Assembly (NCBI GenBank): GCA_023460085.1
Contig: JAEWRI010000001.1
Span: 127,759 to 191,758, forward strand
Source of the DNA: Bacillota bacterium
GTDB taxonomy: Bacteria; Bacillota; Clostridia; Christensenellales; SZUA-584
Reading direction: 5' to 3'
DNA length: 64,000 bases
Position numbers and translations under genes: made by a program. Below are positions 40,600 through 49,310 of the stretch, one piece after another. Below the pieces are notes generated by a model. That model ran no database searches and was not told the origin of the DNA. It was given only the letters and a program-made list of their open reading frames with translations. The first letter of the stretch is position 1. Every line of letters begins with the position of its first letter.

Positions 40600-41745
40600 T
40601 TACAGGTTATACTTGCTCTTAATCCGCTGGAGCAGCAGCAGCGCTGTTGTATTGAGTTCAGCCTCGTCCAGCGAGCTCACGTTCAGTTCCGTATCCCAAT
40701 GACTTTTCATCAAGCTGCACATCAGCCGCTTCATTTCCGGATCGGTCCTGCCGAGTTTAGCGCGGATCTCTTCGCACGTATCCGTCACGTTGATGCCGTC
40801 CTCCGGCGAGAACACCCGCAGCGTCTTGCCCTGTGAATCGGTCAGCGTCTGCGCATTGATAAAGAATACGTTGTGGGCGTTCTTGTACTCCAACAGCGGC
40901 GTTGTGTTCCACATTTCGTGCGCGTGCACCCTGTCCAGTATATACAGGCGACTGGCGCGGTTCTTGCGCTTCGTCATCACCATGATGGGGAACGCCGATT
41001 CGATATAGGACAGCTTTCGCATGAAGCTGGAGTAGTTCAGCTTGCGCTCGTCCACCTCCTTCACACAACTCAGTATCTTCTGAATGAAGATGTTATGGAA
41101 ACGGTGCGCGTAGAACTTGGAGTGCTTGAGGTGGAAGTCCTCCTCGTCAATGATGGTGATGTCGCTGCCGATGATTTTCTTCGCGATCACCTTGAGGTCG
41201 TCACAGAGCTCCTTATAGTGCGACACGTCCTTCATCTGGTACAACCCCGTCTCGCGGCTCGCCTCGTCGTAGTGCATGGAAACGATGATGTCGCATTTGA
41301 GCTCCTGCCTGACGGCACGCAGGAAATCCCAGAAGACGAACTCTATCCAGTTGAGGTGCTTCTTCGCGGACAGGCTGTGGTAGACGATATGCTTCGCATT
41401 CTTCAGCCGGTCGGAGAACCTTCTTTCCCCCTTGCCGTCGGCGTAAAGCAGCGCGTAGTCGGCGTCGTTGACGTCGAACATCACGCGGCCATTCGCCAGC
41501 TTGTACCGGTTGCCCAGCTTGTCGATGCTTTCCAGCATTGTCGCGGTGCTTGGGCTGCGCAGTGCGCGGGCGATGAATATGCCCAGTTCCACCAGCAGCG
41601 CCAGCAGCACAACACCCGCCACCAGCAGCACGATGTTGAGCAGCGGGGATGCGAACTGGTCGGACCCGATGTAGGAGAACACCGTCTGGAATATCGTGGG
41701 CAGTATCACCGCTGTGACCACGTAGATGAGCGTGCGCTTTTTCAT
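40600..41745 (-). CDS. membrane-anchored protein with aaRS-like features, unknown
   Basis: 381 residues from the ATG at 41745 (AAAGGAGAAGG upstream). Two N-terminal membrane helices (about 5-24 and 33-57) anchor a cytosolic domain. Its AKHIVYHSLSAKKHLNWIEFVFWDFLRA (HxxxxxKxHLN) and a later INVTDTCEEIRAKLGRTD faintly recall class Ic aminoacyl-tRNA synthetases, which have a HUP nucleotide fold. This is a weak visual resemblance, not a homology claim. It lies ten bases after the radical SAM gene and 15 before the ThiC-like gene. Confidence 0.6.
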   Translation of the reverse strand: MKKRTLIYVVTAVILPTIFQTVFSYIGSDQFASPLLNIVLLVAGVVLLALLVELGIFIARALRSPSTATMLESIDKLGNRYKLANGRVMFDVNDADYALLYADGKGERRFSDRLKNAKHIVYHSLSAKKHLNWIEFVFWDFLRAVRQELKCDIIVSMHYDEASRETGLYQMKDVSHYKELCDDLKVIAKKIIGSDITIIDEEDFHLKHSKFYAHRFHNIFIQKILSCVKEVDERKLNYSSFMRKLSYIESAFPIMVMTKRKNRASRLYILDRVHAHEMWNTTPLLEYKNAHNVFFINAQTLTDSQGKTLRVFSPEDGINVTDTCEEIRAKLGRTDPEMKRLMCSLMKSHWDTELNVSSLDEAELNTTALLLLQRIKSKYNL

Positions 41746-41755
41746 ACCTTCTCCT

Positions 41756-42910
41756 TTATCGCTTTGTAAACAAGCGAAGCGACTGCTCCCGGTCAAACGA
41801 ACTCCGGCCTCCGTAGGCCTGTGCGCTGTTGAAGCCGCATCGAGCGTAGACTCCCTCCACCTCCCGCGCCACCGAAAGCATGGACTCCGGCTGCGGAGGA
41901 CGGATATTCATGTCCACAAGCTCCGTGCCCGGGTCGAGATGCAGCTCGTTGACGATGGTGCACACGCCCATATCCGCGTAGTCGCGCACGCCCGAAAGCA
42001 GAGACTCATCGCTCTCGAGGCCGTGAATCACGATGCTGTATACATGATTCTCCCCCAGCACCTCCAGCGCCTTTTGCAGCGTCGCTTTAAGCTTGGGCTT
42101 GGGCAGCACCGCTGACTTGCCCGGGCAGAAGCGCTTGAAGCCCTCCTCGCTGAACACCTCGGTGCTCAGCAGCAGATTCATGCCCGATCCGCCCAGCGTT
42201 TCCAGCAGCGAAGTGGTCTCCGGCGAGAACACGTTGAGCGTTACCTTGATGTCGTCCCGGTAAAGATCTACAAGCCTCTGCACGGCAAGGGCCAGCGTCG
42301 CATAGTACATAAAATTCTTATCGAAGTCGGTGAAGTTGCCGCCGCTGATGAATATGGAATTCACCGTCCCGCCGTCGTTTTTTATAGCGGTTTCGACGGC
42401 TTCCAGCGTCGTGCGCATGTCCAGCTGCCGCAGGATATCGTCCGGGCGCGCCGCGTTGCAGCGGATGGAGCAGTAACGGCAATGGCGCTCTGGCGTGGCA
42501 AAATAGCAGGACGTGTTGACGAAGATGCCGAGCGTGTGGTTGAACATGAACGTCAGCACGGACTCCACCCGCGCGCCGCCACGCGTCTCCATGCCGTAGA
42601 AGGACGGTGTACGCGAGAACGTCAGCTCCAGCGGCTCATAGCCCGGCCGACAAAGCGCGTATGCGCCGCCCTGCCAGTCTATCATCCACGGCGAGTCTTC
42701 CTTCAGTATGACGCCCGTCACCAGTCCGTCCGGCAGCAGTATAACCTCCTGGGGCACGTTCATGTGGATGAAGTGCTCGTCGTCCATGTTGCCGTATGCG
42801 CGGCGCTTGTAGAGGTACGGGCTGCCAAAGAGCGCGACCGCCTCTTCCGACATGCGAAAGCCATGCGACAGCAACTCGGCTTTGGCTTCAATAGAATCGA
42901 TTCGTTTCAT
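41756..42910 (-). CDS. radical SAM protein with C-X8-C-X2-C cluster motif
   Basis: 384 residues; ATG behind AAGGAATACAC. The Fe-S region is NTSC135-YFATPERH-C144-RY-C147-SIR-C151, so the spacing is CX8CX2C with an extra Cys, unlike the canonical CX3CX2C. IFISGGNFTDF near 190 is the GGE-like SAM-binding strand of the TIM barrel, and LNVFSPET plus a late NELHLDPGTEL follow barrel strands. The N-terminal 130 residues form a separate domain with no known match. Located between the HD hydrolase and the membrane protein, with gaps of 9 and 10 bases. Confidence 0.8.
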   Translation of the reverse strand: MKRIDSIEAKAELLSHGFRMSEEAVALFGSPYLYKRRAYGNMDDEHFIHMNVPQEVILLPDGLVTGVILKEDSPWMIDWQGGAYALCRPGYEPLELTFSRTPSFYGMETRGGARVESVLTFMFNHTLGIFVNTSCYFATPERHCRYCSIRCNAARPDDILRQLDMRTTLEAVETAIKNDGGTVNSIFISGGNFTDFDKNFMYYATLALAVQRLVDLYRDDIKVTLNVFSPETTSLLETLGGSGMNLLLSTEVFSEEGFKRFCPGKSAVLPKPKLKATLQKALEVLGENHVYSIVIHGLESDESLLSGVRDYADMGVCTIVNELHLDPGTELVDMNIRPPQPESMLSVAREVEGVYARCGFNSAQAYGGRSSFDREQSLRLFTKR

Positions 42911-42919
42911 GTGTATTCC

Positions 42920-43597
42920 TTAATCCAGATGTTTTCCGAGCAACCCAAGGCCGAGCTCGTAAGAGTCCCGCACCTCCGCCAGCATGCTCTCGTAGAAAGC
43001 AACAGCCGTCTGCTGCCGCCGTTCAGCGATGCGTTTTGCATGAGCGGTATAGAATCGGTCGTATACCTTTTCCAGTTTGAATTTATATTCCTGAAAGAAC
43101 GAAGGAGTGGCGGTATCGCTGCCGTCGGAGACACTTCCGTCCTCGCGCAGCGTGTACAGCGGCTGGGAAACATGCCCTTCATAGCATATGGTGCGCGCGA
43201 TGCCTATTGCGCCGGAAGCGTCCAGCTTGTCCGCGTCGTAGAGTATTTTGTCCTCGATGAACCGGGGCGGGCAGCTGGAGCGGTAGCGGTGCGCGCGGAT
43301 GCAGTCCCGCACACGCGCTGCGCGTGCTTCGTCCCAGCCCGTTTCCGTCAGGAACACATAGGCTTTGTCCCCGCCGACTTCCGCGTGGTTCCGGGCAGGA
43401 TCGTCAAACTGTTCCGCGCGGCCGATGTCGTGAAGCAGGCAAGCCGCCAGCAGAATATCGTAGTCCACATCCCGCTCGTGTTGCGCGATGTCCAGCGCGG
43501 CGTACAGTACGCGGTAAATATGCTCCTTATCGTGCGAGCTTGCATTCATACAGGACAGCATGTACCGCTCAATCTCATGATACTGACGAGTTTCCAC
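42920..43597 (-). CDS. HD-domain phosphohydrolase
   Basis: 225 residues starting at a GTG (43595-43597) behind AAGGGGGAACG. HD signature: an early His in SHDKEHIYRV near residue 22, then CLLHDIGRAEQF near 53 and a later D in ILYDADKLDA near 120, as in metal-dependent phosphohydrolases acting on nucleotides or small phosphates. First gene of the HD / radical SAM / membrane protein / ThiC-like operon, transcribed from a promoter followed at once by a terminator hairpin. Confidence 0.88.
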   Translation of the reverse strand: METRQYHEIERYMLSCMNASSHDKEHIYRVLYAALDIAQHERDVDYDILLAACLLHDIGRAEQFDDPARNHAEVGGDKAYVFLTETGWDEARAARVRDCIRAHRYRSSCPPRFIEDKILYDADKLDASGAIGIARTICYEGHVSQPLYTLREDGSVSDGSDTATPSFFQEYKFKLEKVYDRFYTAHAKRIAERRQQTAVAFYESMLAEVRDSYELGLGLLGKHLD

Positions 43598-43610
43598 CCC
43601 GTTCCCCCTT

Positions 43611-43636
43611 AAAAAAAGGGCGGCGCTCGCCCTTTT
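43611..43636 (-). terminator. hairpin with T-run in the 5' leader of the HD operon
   Basis: Minus-strand AAAAGGGCG, five-base loop, CGCCCTTTT then TTT, 13 bases before the HD gene GTG and after a promoter at 43651-43678. As drawn it would end transcription before the first gene, so it may be an attenuator or a second stop for copA. Confidence 0.7.
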
Positions 43637-43650
43637 ATTCTATATGGTAT

Positions 43651-43678
43651 ATTCTATCACACCGTGACGGGATCGCAA
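43651..43678 (-). promoter_or_regulatory. sigma-A-like promoter of the HD operon
   Basis: Minus-strand TTGCGA (43678-43673) and TAGAAT (43656-43651), 16-base spacer. Confidence 0.5.
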
Positions 43679-43725
43679 GGAAAATCGTACCACAAACGGC
43701 TGTAATTTACCCGGACAGCCGCGCG

Positions 43726-43753
43726 AAAAAGCCCGGACGTACTGCCCGGGCTT
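43726..43753 (-). terminator. intrinsic terminator of copA
   Basis: Minus-strand AAGCCCGG and CCGGGCTT around a ten-base loop, then TTT, about 18 bases past the copA stop. Confidence 0.85.
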
Positions 43754-43770
43754 CCGGTGGTTCTCTGCTT

Positions 43771-46233
43771 TCAGGCACGCCGCGGCTTCACGCGGAAACG
43801 CTTTAAGCGCAGCGCGTTGGTAACGACGGATACGGAGCTCAGCGCCATAGCCGCGCCCGCGATCATGGGCGTCAGCAGCGGCCCGCCGAACGCATGCAGC
43901 ACACCCGCCGCAAAGGGGATTCCGATGATGTTGTAGATGAACGCCCAGAACAGGTTCTGGCGGATGTTGCGCATCGTCGCGCGGCTTAAGGCAATCGCCG
44001 CCGCCGCTTCGCCGAGGTCGCCGCGCATCAGCACGACGTCCGCCGACTCCACCGCGACGTCCGTGCCGGTGCCGATGGCCATGCCGATATCGGCCTGCAC
44101 CAGCGCCGGGGCGTCGTTGATGCCGTCGCCCACCATGGCGACGCGCAGCCCCTGCTGCTGCAGCTTCGCCACCTCGCCCGCCTTGTCGCCCGGCAGCACC
44201 TCCGCCAGCACGTGCGAAATGCCCACCTCGCACGCGATGATGTCCGCCGTGGCGCGGTTGTCGCCCGTGATCATGTACACATCCAGCCCCATATCGGCAA
44301 GGCGCGCAACCGCATCCGCGCTGGAGGGCTTCACGGTGTCCGCCGCGCCCATCAGCGCGACGAGCTTGCCGTCCGCCGCGATGTACATCAGCGTGCGCCC
44401 CGAAGCGGACAGTGCCGCCGCGTCCGCCTGCGCGATGCCGGTATCAATGCCCTGCTCCGCCATCAGCCGCGGGTTGCCCGCCAGCACGCGCTTTCCGGAA
44501 ACCGCCGCTTCGATGCCGCGGCCCGCCAGCGCCCGGAACTCCTCCGGCTGCACGGTTTCCATACCGCGCTGCTTCGCGCCCTCCACGATGGCCCGCGCGA
44601 TGGGATGCTCGGAGCCGTACTCCGCCGACGCCGCGAGAGCAAGCGCCTCGTCCTCGCCCATGCCGTAGGCGCGGATGTCGGTCAGCACCGGCTTGCCCTC
44701 GGTGATGGTGCCGGTCTTGTCGAGCACCACCGCCTGCGTGCGCCCCGCCGCCTCCAGCGCCTCGCCGCCCTTGATGAGGATACCCAATTCCGCGCCCTTG
44801 CCGGTGCCCACCATGATGGCGGTGGGCGTCGCGAGGCCCAGCGCGCACGGGCACGCGATGACCAGCACCGTGACGAATATGTTCAGCGCGAAGCCTATGG
44901 TTTCGCCCGCAATCAGCCAGACCAATGCCGCGAGCAGCGCAATGCCCATCACGGCGGGCACGAAGTAGCCCGAAATCACGTCCGCAAGCTTGGCGATGGG
45001 CGCCTTTTTGCCCTGCGCTTCTTCGACCAGCTTGATGATCTTGGAGAGCGCGGTGTCCTCGCCCACCTGCGTGACGCGGCACGTCAAGAGCCCCTCGCCG
45101 TTGATGCTGCCGCCCGTAAGCGCCGAGCCGGGATGTTTCTCCACCGGCAGGCTCTCGCCCGTCAGCATGGACTCGTCCACGGAGGACGCCCCCTCCGTTA
45201 CGACGCCGTCCGCCGGGATGGACGCGCCGGGCCGCACGAGCACGATGTCGCCCACGGCCACCTCGTCCAGCGGCACCTCCAGCTCCGCGCCGTCCTTCAG
45301 TACCACGGCGGTCTTGGGCCGCAGATTCACCAGTTTTTTGATCGCCTCAGAGGTTTTCCCTTTGCTCACGGCCTCGAGGTACTTGCCGACCATCACCAGC
45401 GTGATGACCATCGCCGCGGACTCGAAGTACAGCTTCTGCGCGAAGCCATGATCGCCCAGCGCTATCATGATGGCACCGTACACGCCGTACAGAAACGCGC
45501 TGCCCGTGCCGATTGCCACCAGCGTGTCCATGTTGGGCGCACCCTTGAACAGCATTTTGAAGCCTACGCGGAAGAAGCGGCTGCCCGCCCAGATGACTGG
45601 CAGCGTGAGCGCAAGCTGTACCAGCGCGAAGTTCAGCCCGTTCTCGTGCGGGCTCAGAAAATGCGGCAGCGGCAGCCCTATCATGTGCCCCATCGCGATG
45701 TAGAGTATGGGTACGGCGAAGCAGACGGCGACTACCAGCCGCCGCTTCATGGCCTTCAGCGCCTTCTCGCGCTTCTCCATCTCCGCGTCGCGCGCGCCCT
45801 CGTCCTCCACGTTCGCAGGCGTGTAACCCGCCTTGGTGATGGCGTCCTTGATCTGCGAGAGCTTCACCGACGCCGGGTCGTACTCCACCTGCGCGCGGTT
45901 CGTCGCGAGGTTCACCGACGCCGTTTCCACGCCGGGCAGCTTGCGCACGGCGCGCTCCACCGCCGCGCTGCACGCCGCGCAGCTCATGCCCTGCACGGAA
46001 AGCTCCGCTTTGCGCGCGGTCCGTATCTCCGCAAGGCCGTAGCCCGCGTCCTCCACCGCCTTTTTGAAATCGTCAAAGCCCGTTTGCGTCTCGTCAAAGC
46101 GCACCGTCATGCGTTCCGTAGCGAGGTTGACGTCGCACGCCTCCACGCCGGGCAGCTTTGCTATCGTCTTCTGCACATGCGCCGAGCAGGACGCGCAGCT
46201 CATGCCGCTGACGCTGTAAGTTTTCTCTGTCAT
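43771..46233 (-). CDS. copA: copper-exporting P1B-type ATPase
   Basis: Exports Cu(I) from the cytosol. 820 residues from the ATG at 46233 (GGGAGGCGG). Two N-terminal metal-binding domains, each with GMSCAxC (near residues 11 and 79), eight membrane helices, the CPC transport motif in VIACPCALG near 460, the TGES actuator loop near 350, the phosphorylated DKTG near 505, SEHPIARAI near 555 and GDGINDAP near 695. No copper chaperone or CsoR/CopY regulator lies beside it. Confidence 0.96.
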   Translation of the reverse strand: MTEKTYSVSGMSCASCSAHVQKTIAKLPGVEACDVNLATERMTVRFDETQTGFDDFKKAVEDAGYGLAEIRTARKAELSVQGMSCAACSAAVERAVRKLPGVETASVNLATNRAQVEYDPASVKLSQIKDAITKAGYTPANVEDEGARDAEMEKREKALKAMKRRLVVAVCFAVPILYIAMGHMIGLPLPHFLSPHENGLNFALVQLALTLPVIWAGSRFFRVGFKMLFKGAPNMDTLVAIGTGSAFLYGVYGAIMIALGDHGFAQKLYFESAAMVITLVMVGKYLEAVSKGKTSEAIKKLVNLRPKTAVVLKDGAELEVPLDEVAVGDIVLVRPGASIPADGVVTEGASSVDESMLTGESLPVEKHPGSALTGGSINGEGLLTCRVTQVGEDTALSKIIKLVEEAQGKKAPIAKLADVISGYFVPAVMGIALLAALVWLIAGETIGFALNIFVTVLVIACPCALGLATPTAIMVGTGKGAELGILIKGGEALEAAGRTQAVVLDKTGTITEGKPVLTDIRAYGMGEDEALALAASAEYGSEHPIARAIVEGAKQRGMETVQPEEFRALAGRGIEAAVSGKRVLAGNPRLMAEQGIDTGIAQADAAALSASGRTLMYIAADGKLVALMGAADTVKPSSADAVARLADMGLDVYMITGDNRATADIIACEVGISHVLAEVLPGDKAGEVAKLQQQGLRVAMVGDGINDAPALVQADIGMAIGTGTDVAVESADVVLMRGDLGEAAAAIALSRATMRNIRQNLFWAFIYNIIGIPFAAGVLHAFGGPLLTPMIAGAAMALSSVSVVTNALRLKRFRVKPRRA

Positions 46234-46319
46234 GACCGCCTCCCTTGTACCCAAACGATATCAGACGCCGCCCCGCATTGCAAGCAAAAGGCAGGGACGG
46301 TGCCCTGCCCAGCTTCGCG

Positions 46320-46470
46320 GAAACTCTTTTACGAGGGGTTTGCCCTCCCTGACCGCTGCTACTTCCGAAACGCGGCACTGGATTGCTTCGTCGCGCAAAC
46401 GCTCCTCGCAATGACGAAAGGCACACGGCACAGCCGTCATCGCTTAATACGCGGTGCCCCGAGGCAATCC
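46320..46470. repeat. GGATTGC...GCAATGAC intergenic repeat region
   Basis: TGGATTGCTTCGTCGCGC (46379-46396) and CTCCTCGCAATGACG (46401-46415) pair as an imperfect palindrome. Its reverse complement, CGTCATTGCGAGGAG...GAAGCAATCCA, is a widespread intergenic repeat type. A partial second GGCAATCC sits at 46464. Nothing else is seen in the 285-base gap between copA and the lipoprotein genes. Confidence 0.6.
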
Positions 46471-46518
46471 TTTGCGGCAGTATTGAGCCGGTTGAGCGGA
46501 TTCAATCGGTGCCTGAAA

Positions 46519-47871
46519 TCATTCGATCCGATTGACTTCCCCGTTTTCGGGATTCATGCTGTACCACGCAAGGCCTTCGTTGTCGTCCATGAAATAGATC
46601 CAGCCGTTCGGGCCGGTGCAGAGCGGCTCGGTATTGAAATCAATTTGCTGCTTGGTTTCCATGCTTTCCATATCGATGGCGAGTATTCTGTTGCCGATCA
46701 CATAACCATCGTTTTCAAACTTCAACCCTGCGGAGAGATACAGTACTCCTCCAGCGATGTTGAACGTGGTAATGGTATCATCGCATTGATAAAACACTTC
46801 CTCCCCGCTGCCGTCCCCGTGCACGCGCATTATGGCATTCTCGCTGTTGTAGTATACCCAGTCGCCCTCAATGCAGTAGTTTCTCAGAGAGGCCGCCATG
46901 ATGATTTCCGGCTTTCCGCCCTCCACGGACACCCGGCAGAACCCGCCGTTTTCGAGCTTCTTCACGCAGTAGTATACCCAATCGCCCGCGACACACGGGA
47001 ATATTACCATTTCATCCGTCAGCTTCGTGGGTTCGCTGCCGTCGGTTTTCATCTTGTATAGACAGCCGTTGTCGCTGAAGTTGCTGTAAACCATCCAATC
47101 GCCCGATACGGACAGAAACGCGCAGTTATCGTCGTTGATCTTCGTCAGCATGCTGCCGTCCGTGCGCACTTTATACGGCCTGCCGCCCTCGCCGATGTAG
47201 TACAGCCAGTCGCCGACGACGTTGAGGCTGGTGCCGCTGGCATCCCCTACGCGCTGGTATCCGCTGCCGTCCGCGCGCATCTTGTAGACAGCGAGGTCTT
47301 CGTCCATCCGCGCAAGATAAACCCAATCCCCCTGCGTCGTCAGAAGGCCGCCGTACCATCCGTCGTTCTGCTTAAACGCGTTGGTCATATTGCCCGCCGT
47401 GATTCCCTCCGTGTTGATCTCGCTCTGCGCGGCATAATCCGGCGAGAACGGGATATCGATGGTGAAACCGGACTGATGCTGCTCCGCCCAATCGGTCAGC
47501 GCCTTTGCGTCCTCCGCGCTGTTTGCACCCAGCGCCAGTAGCCGGTTGATCTCGTCGATATTCGTGCCCGACATCGCGTACAGCGCCTCCGCTGCGGCAG
47601 TGTACGCCTCCGTATCGGAAGGCTCCAGCTCCGTCAGCCGCAGCGCCGCGGCGTATAGCAGCTCATTATTTCCCTCGGCGCGGTACTGTTCGATCATCGC
47701 ACGCAGCTCGTCCGCCGAAGCTGCCGCGATGGCGTCCTCGGCGGTGGTGGGCGCGGGCGCGGACGAGGACGTTCCCTGTCCCGCCGAAGCCGAAACATCC
47801 GAAGCGGGTGCGCTGCAGGCGGCCAGCCCCAGCATCATCAGCAGCGCCAGTATTAAACATAGTATCTTCAT
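46519..47871 (-). CDS. DUF5050-type lipoprotein, paralogue 3
   Basis: 450 residues from MKILCLIL. A lipoprotein signal with lipobox GLAAC ends near residue 19. A low-complexity Ser/Ala stretch and a helical region with TPR-like features (about 40-130) follow. The second half is a repeat array with units of the form GDWVYY...YKMRTDGS, the DUF5050 beta-propeller-like repeat. It is closely related in layout to the lipoproteins at 47903 and 50338. Ligand unknown; anchored on the outer face of the membrane. Confidence 0.82.
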   Translation of the reverse strand: MKILCLILALLMMLGLAACSAPASDVSASAGQGTSSSAPAPTTAEDAIAAASADELRAMIEQYRAEGNNELLYAAALRLTELEPSDTEAYTAAAEALYAMSGTNIDEINRLLALGANSAEDAKALTDWAEQHQSGFTIDIPFSPDYAAQSEINTEGITAGNMTNAFKQNDGWYGGLLTTQGDWVYLARMDEDLAVYKMRADGSGYQRVGDASGTSLNVVGDWLYYIGEGGRPYKVRTDGSMLTKINDDNCAFLSVSGDWMVYSNFSDNGCLYKMKTDGSEPTKLTDEMVIFPCVAGDWVYYCVKKLENGGFCRVSVEGGKPEIIMAASLRNYCIEGDWVYYNSENAIMRVHGDGSGEEVFYQCDDTITTFNIAGGVLYLSAGLKFENDGYVIGNRILAIDMESMETKQQIDFNTEPLCTGPNGWIYFMDDNEGLAWYSMNPENGEVNRIE

Positions 47872-47902
47872 CCTTATATTTCCCCTTCCAAAAATGTGGC
47901 TC

Positions 47903-49243
47903 TTACCCAAGTGCGGTTATTGTTCCGCTGTCGATGTCGATGCGGTACCACGCCATATCGTTATAATCGACAAAGTACGCATTGCCGTCGCCGTCCACAT
48001 AGATCGTATCGGTGATCTGCTCAACCGTCCGCAGAATATCAAAACTGTCCATATCGACGATCATGATCTGCCCGTCGGCTCCGTTGTTGTTGACGGACAG
48101 CAGCATCGTATCGCCGGCGATGTTCATGGTGGCGATGGGCCGGTCATACTGCAGCACCTTTTTGATTTCGCTGCCGTCCGGCCGCATTCTCCAGACGGTA
48201 TAGCCGTCGTCTCTCATGCAGTAATAGATCCAATCGCCCGCCATGCAGTAAAGACTCACGCACCGTGCTGTCAGCAGCTGCGTTTCGCTGCCATCGATGC
48301 GCGTGCGGAAGAATCCGCTTTCATCCGTCAGGGAATAGTAAACCCACTCGCCATATACGCACATATAGATCGCCGGTGCTTCAGTCAGCGCCATATTCTC
48401 GCTGCCGTCCATGCGCATCCTGTAAAACCGGTAATTGTCGTTTCCGTTTGCATAGTAGATGAAGTCTCCCGACACGGATATATAATCGCGAGTGCCATCG
48501 AGCAATTGGGTGCATTCGCTGCCGTCTGTGCGCATTTTATACAGCTCGCGCTGATTATCGCCCATGGGGTTACGGAAATAAATCCAATCGCCCACCACAT
48601 TGAGGCAGCTGCCGCTAACCTCGCCGACGCGCTGGTATTCGCTGCCGTCCGTGCGCATCTTGTATATCGCAAAGTTTTCATCCGCGCGAGAGAAGTATAT
48701 CCAGTCGCCCTGTGAGGCGAACAGACCGGTTTCCCAGAATTCATGTTCCCTGTGAAAATCATTGAGCAAATTTCCGGGTGTCGTGCCCTCCGTGTTGATT
48801 TCGTCATCCGACTCATAGTCTGGTATAAAGGGAAGAGAAACCGAGTAATCCGGCTGATTGTTCTCCGCCCAATCGGCGAGCGTCTGCGCGTCCTGTGCGT
48901 TTTCTACGCCTTGCGCCAGAAGGGCGTTGATTTTAGCATAGTTATCCGCCGACATGGCAGTCAGCGCGTCCATCGCGGCGGTGTACGCATAGGTATCCGA
49001 CGTGTCGAGTTCAATAAGCCTTGTGGCTGCCGCGTACACCATCTCGTAATTGTCTTCGCTCTGGTACTGCGCTATCATCGCGCGCAGCTCCTCCGCCGAA
49101 GCCGCGCCGATGGCGTCCTGCAAAGTGGTGGGCGCGGGCGTTACCATGGCTTGGGAAGCGGTTTCGGTGGAAGCCGCAGGAGCGCCGCATGCAGTCAGCA
49201 GCACAAGAACCAGTATAATACACATATCCAATATTCTTTTCAC
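47903..49243 (-). CDS. DUF5050-type lipoprotein, paralogue 2
   Basis: 446 residues. The lipobox LLTAC lies near residue 19. An N-terminal segment DAIGAASAEELRAMIAQYQ is nearly the same as in paralogue 3 (DAIAAASADELRAMIEQYR), then helices to about 130. From about 175 come seven or so GDWIYF/YKMRTDGSE units. It precedes paralogue 3 by 31 bases in the same direction. The start follows a CAACAGTG stretch, so the ribosome site is weak. Confidence 0.82.
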   Translation of the reverse strand: MKRILDMCIILVLVLLTACGAPAASTETASQAMVTPAPTTLQDAIGAASAEELRAMIAQYQSEDNYEMVYAAATRLIELDTSDTYAYTAAMDALTAMSADNYAKINALLAQGVENAQDAQTLADWAENNQPDYSVSLPFIPDYESDDEINTEGTTPGNLLNDFHREHEFWETGLFASQGDWIYFSRADENFAIYKMRTDGSEYQRVGEVSGSCLNVVGDWIYFRNPMGDNQRELYKMRTDGSECTQLLDGTRDYISVSGDFIYYANGNDNYRFYRMRMDGSENMALTEAPAIYMCVYGEWVYYSLTDESGFFRTRIDGSETQLLTARCVSLYCMAGDWIYYCMRDDGYTVWRMRPDGSEIKKVLQYDRPIATMNIAGDTMLLSVNNNGADGQIMIVDMDSFDILRTVEQITDTIYVDGDGNAYFVDYNDMAWYRIDIDSGTITALG

Positions 49244-49310
49244 TGTTGCCCCCTGTCGGATGTACCCTGTGTTAATCTGTTGTGTTCTCCGTTATTGATT
49301 CAGCCTGTGT

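Noticed and set aside
39346..40836. A 496-codon plus-strand frame opposite the ThiC-like gene
   Set aside because: Antisense shadow; the minus strand encodes a clear ThiC-family protein.
44212..47061. A very long open frame on the plus strand opposite copA and the next lipoprotein
   Set aside because: It is an antisense product of high G+C codon use: no ribosome site, Arg/His-rich translation, and copA on the other strand has every family motif.
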